Source: Rhodobiaceae bacterium UBA4490
GTDB taxonomy: Bacteria > Pseudomonadota > Alphaproteobacteria > Parvibaculales > Parvibaculaceae
Assembly (NCBI GenBank): GCA_002389665.1
Contig: DGNO01000004.1
Location: 297,511 to 361,510, forward strand
Direction: 5' to 3'
Length of the DNA stretch: 64,000 nucleotides
The notes under the pieces are model-generated. The model was given only the letters and a program-made list of their open reading frames with translations, was not told the origin of the DNA and did not search any database. Position 1 is the first letter of the stretch; each line of letters begins with the position of its first letter. Of the stretch, positions 1 to 12,130 are shown piece by piece. The position numbers were made by a program, and so were the translations under genes.

Positions 1-1410
1 AAGCCGGGGGAAGCGGGCAATGGGGAAACCGGCCACCGGGTGCTCGGTCTCGGCCGGCCCGTAATCCGGCCCGCGCAAACCATCCACGAGACGTTCGTCA
101 GCGAGGGGGCGAGCGGCATTTCTTCCCATCCCGTCCTGCAAGACATGCTGGCCCGGCTGCGCCGGCTCGGCGGCTCGGTTCATCTTTTCGGCATTGCCTC
201 ACCTGCGGCCAATTACGCCCACCAATATCACCTGGCCGTGCTGGCCGCGCTGCTCAGCCATGAAGGCTTCGACGTCTGGGTCCACGCCTTTGCCGACGGG
301 GTGGACAGCCATAGGGTGAAAGCCGTCGATTACATGGCCGAGCTGATGGAAGACTTGGCAGGCGCGGAGAACGCGCGCCTTGCGACCGTCATGGGCCGCA
401 ATTATGTGATGGACGGCGTCGGCCTCGCAGAGCGCCTGCCCGCCGCCTATGACGCCATCGTGCATGGACTGGGTGAGCAGATCGAACACGGGCCTTCCCA
501 TGTCGCCGAATATGAGGCGAAAGGCACCCCGCCCCATCTCGTGCCCCCCGGCGTCCACATGCATTACCGGGGCATCCGCCAGGACGATGCGGTGCTGCTG
601 ATGAACCTGCGCGCCGACGGCTTCCTGACCCTGATGGACGCGCTCACCGGCGAGGAATTTTCGCTCTTCGAGCGCAAGGGCAAGGCGGATCTCGCCGGCG
701 CCTATTCGCTTTATGAGCTCATGCCGCCGCTCGACGGCGCGGTGCAGCCGCTTTTTGCAATGGAAGACCTGCAAGGCTCGTTCAGCGAAGCCATTGCAGG
801 TGCAGGGCTCACACAATTACATCTCACCGACCCGGCGCTGGCCAACAAGGCCCGCCTTTATCAGACGGGCGGGCGCAAAACACTGTTGCCCGGCGAGAGC
901 TTCGAGATCATGGAGCCGCCGGCGCGCACGAAATTCGAAAAGAAGCCGGAACTCGCCGCCCTCGACATGGCAGGCGAGGCGGTCAAAGCCATCAAGAAGA
1001 AGTCGCACGACGTCATCGTGCTCAACTTCGCCAATGTCAGCCTTGCCGCGCGCACCGGCGATGTTACGCTGACCCGCAAGGCGGCGGAGGTGATCGACAA
1101 ATGCCTCGGCAAGATTGCCGCCCAGCTTGAAAAACGCGGGGGGACCTTGCTCATCACCTCGACTTACGGCAATGCGGAAATGATGACGGACCCGGAAACC
1201 GGCGACGTCTATCCCGGCAACACGACGAACCGCGTGCCGCTCGTGGTGGTGCGCGGCGGCCAGGAAGCGCCTGTGCAATTGCGCCCGGGCACGCTTGCCG
1301 ATGTCGCCCCGACCATGCTTGCCCTTTTGGGTATCGAGCCGCCCGCTGCCATGACCGGTGCCTCGCTCGTTGTGACAGATGAAGAGATGTCGCCCCGTGC
1401 CGCGCTTTAA
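1..1410 (+). CDS. phosphoglycerate mutase (iPGM/GpmI)-fold protein, 5' partial, apparently catalytically dead
   Basis: The frame is open from base 1, so the true start lies upstream; the GTG at 40 is internal. The fold family is clear: it follows the cofactor-independent phosphoglycerate mutase sequence through HAFADG, VLNFAN, a TGD after it, YGNAE and NTTNRVP. The residues that make GpmI an enzyme are changed. The nucleophile motif GNSEVGH reads GNGETGH (bases 16-36), DMVGH reads SLAAR, ITADHGNAE reads ITSTYGNAE, AHTTN reads GNTTN, and the Lys of TEKY is not found. Phosphate-binding Arg positions (GRDT, MDRD, RADR) read GVDS, MDGV and RADG. The frame is intact, so this is probably a conserved pseudoenzyme rather than a decaying gene. 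It overlaps the next gene by 32 bp, which suggests translational coupling to the envelope operon. Confidence 0.85.
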   Translation, partial: KPGEAGNGETGHRVLGLGRPVIRPAQTIHETFVSEGASGISSHPVLQDMLARLRRLGGSVHLFGIASPAANYAHQYHLAVLAALLSHEGFDVWVHAFADGVDSHRVKAVDYMAELMEDLAGAENARLATVMGRNYVMDGVGLAERLPAAYDAIVHGLGEQIEHGPSHVAEYEAKGTPPHLVPPGVHMHYRGIRQDDAVLLMNLRADGFLTLMDALTGEEFSLFERKGKADLAGAYSLYELMPPLDGAVQPLFAMEDLQGSFSEAIAGAGLTQLHLTDPALANKARLYQTGGRKTLLPGESFEIMEPPARTKFEKKPELAALDMAGEAVKAIKKKSHDVIVLNFANVSLAARTGDVTLTRKAAEVIDKCLGKIAAQLEKRGGTLLITSTYGNAEMMTDPETGDVYPGNTTNRVPLVVVRGGQEAPVQLRPGTLADVAPTMLALLGIEPPAAMTGASLVVTDEEMSPRAAL

Positions 1411-2818
1411 GCGCAGAGAAAAAGCTCCCCGCAGCCCTTCGCTTCCGACGGCTGGCCCGCTGCCTGTGTCTATGCCTGTAGCTGTGCTTGCAGCTGCTTT
1501 AGCGCTGCCTGCAGGCATGCCGGTTGCCGCCCAGGAAACGGCGCCCGACCCGCAGGCCCTTCAATCCATCGAAAAGGAACTTGGCACCGCCAAGGAACGC
1601 CAGGTCATGCTGGAGGCGGAAGCCGAAGAGCTGCGCGCGGAAGTCGCCAAACTGCGCGCCGAGCTTATCAAAGCCGCCGCCCGCGTGCAGGCGCGCGAAG
1701 AGGACGTCACCCTTTCCGAGGACCGGTTGCAGGGCCTCGTCGGCGCCGAAGCCGTGCTGCGCGCCCAGCTCAGCGCCCGGCGCAAGGATCTTGCCGAAAC
1801 GCTGGCCGCGCTCCAGCGCCTCGATAGGAACCCGCCGCCCGCCCTTGCCGTCAAACCGGACGATGCCCTCGGCGCCATGCGCTCGGCCATGATCCTCGGC
1901 GCGCTTGTCCCCCAGCTTGAGGCGGAGGCAAAGGAGATCCGCACCCGCCTCGATGAACTGCGCCGGGTGCGCCAGGACATTCTGGAGGAACGCGAAACGC
2001 TTTCCACAGCGAGCGGCGCCCTTGCCAGCGAGCAAGAGGAACTCGAACGCCTGCTCTCCGCCAAGCTTACCGCCCAGGCCGAACTCGACAAGCGCCTTGA
2101 AACGGAACGCGAGGAGGTTGCCCGGCTGTCCCAGGAAGCGCGCACCTTGAGCGAGCTGATCGAAAAACTGGAAGCCCGCGCCGCGAGCCGCCTGCCCGAA
2201 GCACGGCCCGAACGCCGCCCGCAGCCCCCGGCCTCAAAACCGCTCTCCCCCGCCGAAGCCGGCCCCGACCCGCGGCCGCAGCCCCAGACCCAGCCCCCGG
2301 CACCACCTGAGGCGCGCCCTGACGAGGGCCAGCAATTGGCCTCCCTGCCCTCCGGCACACCGCTCATTTCAGGCCCAAACCGGCTTTTCTCCAAGGCGCG
2401 GGGGCAGATCCGCCTGCCCGCCAGCGGGGAAATCACCAAGATTTTCGGGGAAAATGACGGCGCCGGCGGGCGCAATCGCGGATTATCTTTGAGAACCCGC
2501 GAAGATGCGCAAATTACTGCCCCATTTGACGGTAAAATAGTGTTTGCTGGACCCTTCCGGCGATATGGGCAACTCTTGATCCTGTCGGTGGGCGAAGGAT
2601 ACCATTTGCTTTTCGCGGGCCTGGAGCGAATCGATGCCCAGGTCGGCCAGCAGGTCCTGGCGGGCGAGCCGCTGGGCCAGATGGCAGGCGCCGAAGCAAA
2701 AAATGCGGCGGTAAAGGGAAACGTTAAGCCCACCCTCTATATTGAATTCCGTAAGGACGGCGAACCGATAGACCCCAAACCCTGGTTCGCCCTGAGTGAG
2801 AGAAAGGCGCGAGGATAA
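1379..2818 (+). CDS. EnvC-like murein hydrolase activator (M23/LytM domain, coiled coil)
   Basis: A protein of 479 aa. The N-terminus carries a secretion signal (hydrophobic stretch around residues 32-49, cleavage plausible after PVAA). A long Glu/Lys/Ala-rich coiled coil follows (about 55-265), then a Pro-rich linker (about 270-320) and a C-terminal LytM domain (about 350-475). The LytM zinc ligands are degenerate: the usual HxGxD position reads NRGLSL and the HxH position reads FAGL. This is typical of EnvC, which activates periplasmic amidases and does not cut peptidoglycan itself. The start at 1379 overlaps the preceding gene; ATG 1472, just before the hydrophobic core, is the alternative. 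Its stop overlaps the ctpA start in TAATG. Confidence 0.8.
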   Translation: MKRCRPVPRFKRREKAPRSPSLPTAGPLPVSMPVAVLAAALALPAGMPVAAQETAPDPQALQSIEKELGTAKERQVMLEAEAEELRAEVAKLRAELIKAAARVQAREEDVTLSEDRLQGLVGAEAVLRAQLSARRKDLAETLAALQRLDRNPPPALAVKPDDALGAMRSAMILGALVPQLEAEAKEIRTRLDELRRVRQDILEERETLSTASGALASEQEELERLLSAKLTAQAELDKRLETEREEVARLSQEARTLSELIEKLEARAASRLPEARPERRPQPPASKPLSPAEAGPDPRPQPQTQPPAPPEARPDEGQQLASLPSGTPLISGPNRLFSKARGQIRLPASGEITKIFGENDGAGGRNRGLSLRTREDAQITAPFDGKIVFAGPFRRYGQLLILSVGEGYHLLFAGLERIDAQVGQQVLAGEPLGQMAGAEAKNAAVKGNVKPTLYIEFRKDGEPIDPKPWFALSERKARG

Positions 2819-4164
2819 TGAAGAGGCAGATACTTGCCAGCTTTGCCATTGGCACTCTTTCGGCCACCCTGGCCATTTTTGCTCTTCAGCCCATCTCCCA
2901 GGAGACCCCGGCCAACGCAGCAAATTCGGAAACCTACCGCCAGCTCAATCTGTTCGGCGACGTTTTCGAGCGCGTGCGCGCCGATTATGTGGAAGAAACG
3001 GACGATGCCTCGCTGATCGACAATGCGATCAACGGCATGCTTTCCTCGCTCGATCCGCATTCCAGCTATCTGAACCCGAAAAACTACCGCGACATGCAGG
3101 TGCAGACCCGCGGTGAATTCGGCGGTCTGGGCATCGAAGTGACGATGGAAAACGGCCTCGTCAAAGTCGTCACCCCGATCGACGAAACCCCGGCGTCGGA
3201 AGCCGGTGTGCGCCCGAACGATCTGATCACGCATCTCGACGACGAGCCCATCATGGGCATGTCGCTGTCCGAAGCGGTTGAGAAAATGCGCGGGCCGGTC
3301 GGCACCGCCATCAAGCTTTCCATCATCCGCGAAGGCCGCGACGAGCCTTTCGATATTTCCATCACCCGCGACAAGATCACGATCAAATCCGTGCGCTACC
3401 GGCGCGAGGGCGATATCGGCTATATCCGCGTCACGACCTTCAACGAGCAAACCTCGAGCGGCCTCGACGAGGCGGTGACGGCGCTGCAGAAGGAAATCGG
3501 CGCCAATCTGAAGGGCTACATCATCGACCTGCGCAACAATCCGGGGGGTCTGCTCGATCAGGCGATCTCGGTGTCCGACGCTTTCCTCGAACAGGGCGAA
3601 ATCGTCTCGACGCGCGGACGCCATTCGGAAGACACGCAGCGTTATAATTCGCGCGGCGGCGACATGACGGGCGGGCGCCCGGTCGTCGTGCTCGTCAATG
3701 GCGGCTCCGCCTCGGCCTCGGAAATCGTAGCCGGCGCGCTGCAGGATCATCGCCGCGCAACGATCATCGGTACGCGTTCCTTCGGCAAGGGCTCGGTGCA
3801 GACCATCATTCCGCTGGGCTCGGACGGCGCGATCCGCCTGACCACGGCGCGCTATTACACGCCCTCGGGCCGCTCCATCCAGGCCAAGGGCATCGATCCC
3901 GATCTCGTGGTGCGCCAGGAAACCGAAGAAGAAAAGAACCGCCGGGTAACGGGCGAAGCCTCGCTGCGCGGCCACCTGACCTCGGAAGAAGGCGAGGAAA
4001 AAGAAGCCTCCGGCTCCTCTTCCTACGTGCCCGCCAATAAGGAAGACGACACGCAGCTGCTTTATGCGATCGACCTTCTGAACGGCAAGAAGCCGAGCGC
4101 TCAGGCCGCCGCCAACAAACAGGCAAAATCCAATGCCGGCGTGGAGCAAGGCGCCGCCAATTGA
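2818..4164 (+). CDS. ctpA: carboxy-terminal processing protease CtpA (S41 family)
   Basis: A protein of 448 aa, exported by an N-terminal hydrophobic signal (residues about 5-25). A PDZ domain lies around 95-170 (GGLGIEV start) and an S41 peptidase core around 185-370. The Ser/Lys dyad is present: Ser299 in GSASASE and Lys324 in FGKGS, 25 residues apart as in E. coli Prc. The C-terminal 80 residues are charged and of low complexity. CtpA-type proteases trim or degrade periplasmic proteins, including cell-wall hydrolases, and in many alphaproteobacteria the gene lies next to envC as here. The start codon shares one base with the envC stop. Confidence 0.95.
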   Translation: MKRQILASFAIGTLSATLAIFALQPISQETPANAANSETYRQLNLFGDVFERVRADYVEETDDASLIDNAINGMLSSLDPHSSYLNPKNYRDMQVQTRGEFGGLGIEVTMENGLVKVVTPIDETPASEAGVRPNDLITHLDDEPIMGMSLSEAVEKMRGPVGTAIKLSIIREGRDEPFDISITRDKITIKSVRYRREGDIGYIRVTTFNEQTSSGLDEAVTALQKEIGANLKGYIIDLRNNPGGLLDQAISVSDAFLEQGEIVSTRGRHSEDTQRYNSRGGDMTGGRPVVVLVNGGSASASEIVAGALQDHRRATIIGTRSFGKGSVQTIIPLGSDGAIRLTTARYYTPSGRSIQAKGIDPDLVVRQETEEEKNRRVTGEASLRGHLTSEEGEEKEASGSSSYVPANKEDDTQLLYAIDLLNGKKPSAQAAANKQAKSNAGVEQGAAN

Positions 4165-4216
4165 CAACATGGGGCTGCGCCTTGAGCGGTAACGCAAGAC
4201 GCGCAATGAGGCCGTA

Positions 4217-5470
4217 ATGTCCACGGAAGACGAGAACACGGCGGAGGAAACCGCCGGACAGACCCCGTGGCTCAAGGAAAGGCTCCAAAGGCGGCGCGAC
4301 CTGGCGAAACGCCAGGGCCGCTTCAGCCCGCTGATGATCGCCGCGCTCGCCGTGGCGCTCATCTATGGCGCCATTGCCGGCTGGCTGGCGCTGAGCGAGC
4401 CTGAAAATACCAAAACCCCCGAAGTCATTATCGCGCTCGGCCCCGAGCCCGACCCGCCCGCAACCGGCAAGAGCACGAGCGAGGGGGAGGACTTGAGCAA
4501 ATTGCTGCGCCGGGCGGGGCCCGACCTGCCGCCGCCCATGCCCCTGACGGAAAAAGAGACGGAAGCTCCCGAGGCCCCAAAAGCGCCCGCGGAGACGCTC
4601 ATCCCCGAAGAGCCTGAGCCCGAAGAAGCAGCCGAGGAAGCGCAAGAAGAAACCGTTCAGGCGCTCACCAAGGCCCCCATCGAGACACTGACCAAGGAAA
4701 GCAAGTACGGCCCGCTGCCCGTTATCGGCGCGGACGGCGCCCGCCCCTGGCAGGCCTATGCCCGCCCGCAAGAGCCCGTTAAAGGTCCGGCCGCCGCTCT
4801 TGTGATAGGCGGGCTCGGTATTTCGGAAAGCGCGACAGCGAACGCTATCGAAAAGCTGCCCGCTGAGGTCTCCCTCGCCTTTGCCCCTTACGGGCGTAAT
4901 CTGCAGCGCTGGATCGACGAGGCGCGGGCGGACGGCCATGAAGTGCTGCTCGAACTGCCCATGGAGCCTTTCGATTATCCCAATAACGATCCCGGGCCTT
5001 ACACGCTGCTGACAGGGGCGAGCGCCGCAGACAATCTCGACCGGCTCGACTGGCTGCTCAGCCGCTTCACCGGCTATGTGGGCGTGCTGCCCTATCAGGG
5101 CGCGCGCTTTACGGCGGAAAAAGATGCCATGATGCCGATCATCGAGGCGCTCTCGGCGCGCGGCCTGCTCTATATCGATGCCGGTGTCGGGCGCCGCTCG
5201 GTCGCAGGCGAACTTGCCGTGGAAAACGCCATGCCCTGGGCAAGCGGCGACCGGCTGATCGACCCTGCCTTGCGCGAAAACATCATCGAAACGTCGCTGG
5301 ACAATTTGCGCGGGGACGCGGAAAAAAACGGCACCGCGATCGGCACCGGCTCGGGCTTTCCCATCACGGTCGAAAAAGTTATGGAATGGACCGAAGCGCT
5401 GGAAGGATCGGGCATCACACTTGTGCCCGTCAGCGCTGCGGTGGAACGGAAAATGGAAAAGACCCAATGA
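4217..5470 (+). CDS. divergent polysaccharide deacetylase family protein (YibQ/DUF610-like)
   Basis: A protein of 417 aa. A cytoplasmic basic N-terminus (KERLQRRRDLAKRQG) precedes one membrane segment (about residues 38-58), then a long acidic Pro/Glu/Ala linker (about 60-180) and a C-terminal barrel-like domain (about 190-410). That domain has family landmarks: AALVIGGLGI, LAFAPYGRNLQRWID, EVLLELPMEP, TLLTG and YIDAG. The family is related to carbohydrate esterase 4 but is usually considered diverged at the metal site, and its substrate is unproven. It lies between ctpA (52 bp upstream) and rppH (4-bp ATGA overlap). Confidence 0.85.
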   Translation: MSTEDENTAEETAGQTPWLKERLQRRRDLAKRQGRFSPLMIAALAVALIYGAIAGWLALSEPENTKTPEVIIALGPEPDPPATGKSTSEGEDLSKLLRRAGPDLPPPMPLTEKETEAPEAPKAPAETLIPEEPEPEEAAEEAQEETVQALTKAPIETLTKESKYGPLPVIGADGARPWQAYARPQEPVKGPAAALVIGGLGISESATANAIEKLPAEVSLAFAPYGRNLQRWIDEARADGHEVLLELPMEPFDYPNNDPGPYTLLTGASAADNLDRLDWLLSRFTGYVGVLPYQGARFTAEKDAMMPIIEALSARGLLYIDAGVGRRSVAGELAVENAMPWASGDRLIDPALRENIIETSLDNLRGDAEKNGTAIGTGSGFPITVEKVMEWTEALEGSGITLVPVSAAVERKMEKTQ

Positions 5471-5970
5471 GCCCAGCCCTTGCTGACACGCTCCCTTACC
5501 GGCCCTGCGTCGGTGTCATGCTCCTGAACAATGAAGGCAAAGTGTGGATCGGCAACCGGCTGGCCGGGGAAGGCCTGCCTGCCGGCAATCATTGGCAGAT
5601 GCCGCAAGGCGGGATCGACAAGGGCGAGCTTCCCGAACACGCCGCTTTCCGTGAGCTGCATGAAGAAACGGGCACGCGCAACGCCAAGATCATCGCCGAG
5701 GCGCGCGAATGGTTCCGCTACGACCTGCCGCCGGAACTGATCGGCAAGGGCCTGAAAGGTAAGTTCCGCGGCCAGGAGCAGAAATGGTTCGCCATGCGCT
5801 TTACCGGCCAGGATGGCGACATCGACATCATGGCCCATGAAGAACAGGAATTCAGCGAATGGCGCTGGGCCGATATCGACGAACTTGTCGATCTCATCGT
5901 GCCCTTCAAGCGGCCGGTCTATGAACAGGTCGTGGCCGAGTTCCGCGCGCTGACGCTGGCCGGCGCTTAA
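5467..5970 (+). CDS. rppH: RNA pyrophosphohydrolase (Nudix)
   Basis: A protein of 167 aa starting at ATG 5467, which overlaps the stop of the deacetylase gene; an in-frame upstream extension has no family support. The Nudix box is complete: GGIDKGE, then REL..EET. N-terminal YRPCVGVMLLN and WQMPQGG are typical of RppH/IalA. The family removes pyrophosphate from 5'-triphosphate mRNA ends to trigger decay, and also hydrolyses diadenosine polyphosphates. The gene ends the envelope operon, and its TAA shares four bases (TTAA) with the stop of the convergent di-iron gene. Confidence 0.93.
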   Translation: MSPALADTLPYRPCVGVMLLNNEGKVWIGNRLAGEGLPAGNHWQMPQGGIDKGELPEHAAFRELHEETGTRNAKIIAEAREWFRYDLPPELIGKGLKGKFRGQEQKWFAMRFTGQDGDIDIMAHEEQEFSEWRWADIDELVDLIVPFKRPVYEQVVAEFRALTLAGA

Positions 5971-6788
5971 GCCGCCGCTGCCATCGCCCGGCGGCGCTTG
6001 AACTGCATCACCTTCCAGACGACCGGGGAAAGCGTGCGCACGACGCGCCCATGCGGATGCATGCCGATGGCTTTTGCAATCATGGAGACGAGCCGGTCCG
6101 TGTGATGGCGCTTATAAAGAGTGAGCGCGCGCAGCTCGTAGGCCGCGGCAAAACGCTTGCGGCTATAAGGCGTGCTGCCATCGGTCGGCGTATTGGCGGC
6201 GTAATAGGCCGAGGCAAGCTCGTCATCATCGGCCTCGCTCAAGCGGCCTAGCGCCACTTTCGCCCGCCCCCAGAGCGAAGGCGCCTCGCCTTCGAATTTG
6301 CGCAGCACATCGTAGAAAAGTTTGTAATGGCGGAACTCATCGGCGGCGATGCGCGCGGCGATTTCCTTCAGCACCGGCTCGTCCGTCGCATCTTTAATGG
6401 CCGTGTAAAAAGAAGACGTGCCGGTTTCCACCACACAGCGCGCGATCATTTCACCCGCCCGGCTGCCGCGCACACTTTCGGTCGCATCGACGGGAATGGA
6501 ATAGATGTTCTGGAACCGGGCGAAAGCTTCATCGAAAGTAAAACCGGGATCGGCCAGCTCCGCCCAGGCCGAAAGCGCCTTGCCGTGCTGGGACTCTTCG
6601 GCGCCCCACACCCGGATCGTTTCCTGAATCTCCGGATAATCCGCAAAGACATTGCACAGATAGGTCACATAGTCGGCGGCGTTATATTCCACCATCGCCG
6701 CTGCCTTGACCGCAGCCAGGATATCCGGATCGACGGCGTCCGCTTCAAAAGCGTCCCAATTGATGTCGTCTAACGTCCAGTGACCCAT
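5967..6788 (-). CDS. ferritin-like di-iron protein, acyl-ACP desaturase-type fold
   Basis: A protein of 273 aa from ATG 6788; an in-frame TTG three codons upstream is less likely. Two helix pairs carry a carboxylate-bridged di-iron signature: a Glu in helix AAMVEYNAADY followed by EESQH, and a Glu in VVETGTSSFY followed by DEFRH. This E/ExxH/E/DExxH spacing matches stearoyl-ACP-desaturase and related ferritin-like proteins. The C-terminus is basic (FKRRRAMAAAA). The substrate cannot be told from the sequence; desaturation, hydroxylation and oxygen or peroxide handling are all possible. It is a single gene facing rppH. Confidence 0.65.
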   Translation of the reverse strand: MGHWTLDDINWDAFEADAVDPDILAAVKAAAMVEYNAADYVTYLCNVFADYPEIQETIRVWGAEESQHGKALSAWAELADPGFTFDEAFARFQNIYSIPVDATESVRGSRAGEMIARCVVETGTSSFYTAIKDATDEPVLKEIAARIAADEFRHYKLFYDVLRKFEGEAPSLWGRAKVALGRLSEADDDELASAYYAANTPTDGSTPYSRKRFAAAYELRALTLYKRHHTDRLVSMIAKAIGMHPHGRVVRTLSPVVWKVMQFKRRRAMAAAA

Positions 6789-6859
6789 GGTCGGCAACCC
6801 GTTTTGCTGTTCAATCCCGAATTATACTCAAGGACGAGGCTGATTTAAGACTGAATCGC

Positions 6860-6888
6860 AAAGAAAAAGGGCGGCAATCTGCCGCCCT
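6860..6888 (-). terminator. rho-independent terminator of the atp operon
   Basis: An 8-bp stem (GGGCGGCA pairing with TGCCGCCC, 6869-6887) with a 3-base loop. On the minus strand it is followed by TTTTTCTTT. It lies about 30 bp past the atpC stop. Confidence 0.85.
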
Positions 6889-6918
6889 CTAATTCCCTAT
6901 AGCTCAAAAGGTCTTGGG

Positions 6919-7314
6919 CTAAACCGCCGCGCGGACCTCTTTCAGCTTCGCCAGCCGCTCGGCTGCTTCCTCGCGGGCCGCGTCCGTCTTGGCATCGGCG
7001 GCATCTTCCTCGGCATTCTTGATCTCCTGATCGAGATCCGCCGCATCGACGGCGCCCAGATCCAGCGCCTGTTCGGCAAGGATCGTCAGACCGTCCGCGT
7101 TCACTTCGGCAAAGCCGCCGCGCACGAAGAACCGCTTTTCCGTGCCGTTCTCCACCACATCCAGCACACCCGGACGCAGCGTCGACATGACCGGCACGTG
7201 GCCGGGGCCCACACCGAAGACGCCCTCGGCGCCCGGCACGGTGACCTGATCGACTTCCGCCGTCATCAAAAGCCGCTCGGGCGAGACCAGATCGAATTTG
7301 AGTTTCTCAGCCAT
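6919..7314 (-). CDS. atpC: ATP synthase F1 epsilon subunit
   Basis: A protein of 131 aa, normal family length. The N-terminal beta-sandwich is clear (KLKFDLVSPERLL, GVGPGHVPVMSTLRPG, FFVRGGFAEV) and is followed by an Ala/Glu-rich helical hairpin. Epsilon forms part of the rotor stalk and regulates ATP hydrolysis. It lies 32 bp downstream of atpD and is the last gene of the operon before the hairpin at 6869-6887. Confidence 0.95.
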   Translation of the reverse strand: MAEKLKFDLVSPERLLMTAEVDQVTVPGAEGVFGVGPGHVPVMSTLRPGVLDVVENGTEKRFFVRGGFAEVNADGLTILAEQALDLGAVDAADLDQEIKNAEEDAADAKTDAAREEAAERLAKLKEVRAAV

Positions 7315-7346
7315 CTGAGCCGAAACTCCCTTTCAAGCGATTGGAC

Positions 7347-9125
<1,779 letters not shown>

Positions 9126-10013
9126 TTAAAGAGCCTCGGCGCCCGAAATAATCTCGATCAGTTCTTTAGTAATCTGCGCCTGACGCGAACGGTTATACTG
9201 CAGCGTCAGCTTGTCGATCATGTCGCCGGCATTGCGCGTTGCATTGTCCATCGCGGTCATGCGCGCGCCCTGCTCGGAAGCGGCATTTTCAAGCAGGCCT
9301 TTGAAGATCTGCACCGAAATGTTGCGCGGCAAAAGCGTTGCCAGAATTTCCGATTCTTCCGGCTCGTATTCGTAAGCGCCGGCACCGGCATCCACTTCCT
9401 CGGCTTCGCCCGCTTCGGGCACATGCGCCGGGATAAGCTGCTGCGCGGTCGGCACCTGGCTGATCACCGAACCGAACTCCGAATAGAACAGCGTCGCCAC
9501 ATCGAACTCGCCCGCATCGAACATTTCGAGCACGCGTTCGGCGATCTCATTGGCATTGTTGAAGCCGATCTTCTTCGTGCCGGACATGTCGATCGTGCCA
9601 ACCATCGACTGCGGAAAGAGCCGTTTGAGCTGATCGGCGCCTTTTTTTCCGACGCAGAGGATCTTCACGGTCTTGCCTTCACCGGTCAGGCGGCGCGCAT
9701 GTTCGCGCGCCAGCTTGACGATGGCGGTATTGAAGGCGCCGCAAAGGCCGCGGTCGGCGGTTGCAACGACGAGCAGATGCACATCGTCTTTCCCGGTGCC
9801 GACCATCAGCTTCGGCGCTTCGTCCTGCCCCGTCATCCCGGCGGAAAGATTGGCGAGAACCGCTTCCATGCGCTCGGCATAAGGCCGTGCGGCCTCGGCT
9901 GCTTCCTGCGCACGGCGCAGCTTAGCCGCCGCCACCATCTGCATGGCTTTGGTGATCTTCCGCGTGGCCTGCACGCTTGAGATACGGTTTCGTAGGTCCT
10001 TAAGGCTTGGCAT
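9126..10013 (-). CDS. atpG: ATP synthase F1 gamma subunit
   Basis: A protein of 295 aa. The N-terminal helix ([28 protein letters not shown]) shows the conserved start of gamma, and the C-terminal helix has the matching [14 protein letters not shown] and [17 protein letters not shown] Rossmann-like centre includes GLCGAFN. An acidic Glu/Ala-rich loop (about residues 197-216) is inserted before ILATLLPRN. Gamma is the rotating central shaft. The stop codon lies in a hairpin (GGCTCTT/AAGAGCC) that may slow readthrough into the long spacer before atpD. Confidence 0.96.
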   Translation of the reverse strand: MPSLKDLRNRISSVQATRKITKAMQMVAAAKLRRAQEAAEAARPYAERMEAVLANLSAGMTGQDEAPKLMVGTGKDDVHLLVVATADRGLCGAFNTAIVKLAREHARRLTGEGKTVKILCVGKKGADQLKRLFPQSMVGTIDMSGTKKIGFNNANEIAERVLEMFDAGEFDVATLFYSEFGSVISQVPTAQQLIPAHVPEAGEAEEVDAGAGAYEYEPEESEILATLLPRNISVQIFKGLLENAASEQGARMTAMDNATRNAGDMIDKLTLQYNRSRQAQITKELIEIISGAEAL

Positions 10014-10040
10014 AAGCCCTCAACCTCCAGCTAGCCAGCC

Positions 10041-11569
<1,529 letters not shown>

Positions 11570-11570
<1 letters not shown>

Positions 11571-12130
11571 CAGCCAGCCTCTTTCATCGCGAACTTGAGC
11601 TTGTTGAGCTTGGTACGGAGCGAGGCATCGATCATCCGGCTGCCCATCTTAACGATGAGACCGCCGAGAAGCCCCGCATCCACTGAAGTCGTGATCGCCA
11701 CGTCCTTACCCATGGAAGCTTTCAACGCTTCCTTGAGCTCGGTGACCTGGGAATCAGAAAGCGGATGGGCAGAAACCACATCCGCTGAAATTTCGCCGCG
11801 CCGGCGCGCCATCAGCGCGCCAAATGCCTTCACCATGGAGGGAAGCGCGAAAAGGCGGCGGTTCTTGATAACAACGCCGACAAAATTCTGTGTGAGATCG
11901 CCAAGACCGGCCCGCGTCATAACAGCGTTCATGGCCCGCAACTGCTCATCCGATTTAAAAAGCGGAGAACGGATAAAGCGGTCCAGATCGCCGGAGGAAC
12001 CGATCAATGAGACGAGCGTGGAAAGATCCCCTTCCACCTGCTCGAGAGAGCCGCCAGCTTCCGCCAATTCAAACAGCGCGACCGCGTAACGGCCCGCCAT
12101 ACCAGCGACGATGGAGTCTTCAGATGACAC
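11570..12130 (-). CDS. atpH: ATP synthase F1 delta subunit (OSCP)
   Basis: A protein of 186 aa, GTG start at 12130 with AGGCGAG upstream. The N-terminal six-helix domain begins [15 protein letters not shown]. The C-terminus has the family pattern [23 protein letters not shown] in pieces that end the protein. Delta ties F1 to the peripheral stalk. It is the first gene of the operon; the F0 genes are not in this window, as is normal in alphaproteobacteria, where F0 is at a separate locus. Confidence 0.95.

Noticed and set aside
2400..2818. Loss of zinc ligands in the EnvC LytM domain as a sign of a pseudogene
   Set aside because: EnvC-type activators normally lack the zinc ligands; the frame is intact and the gene is in its usual operon.
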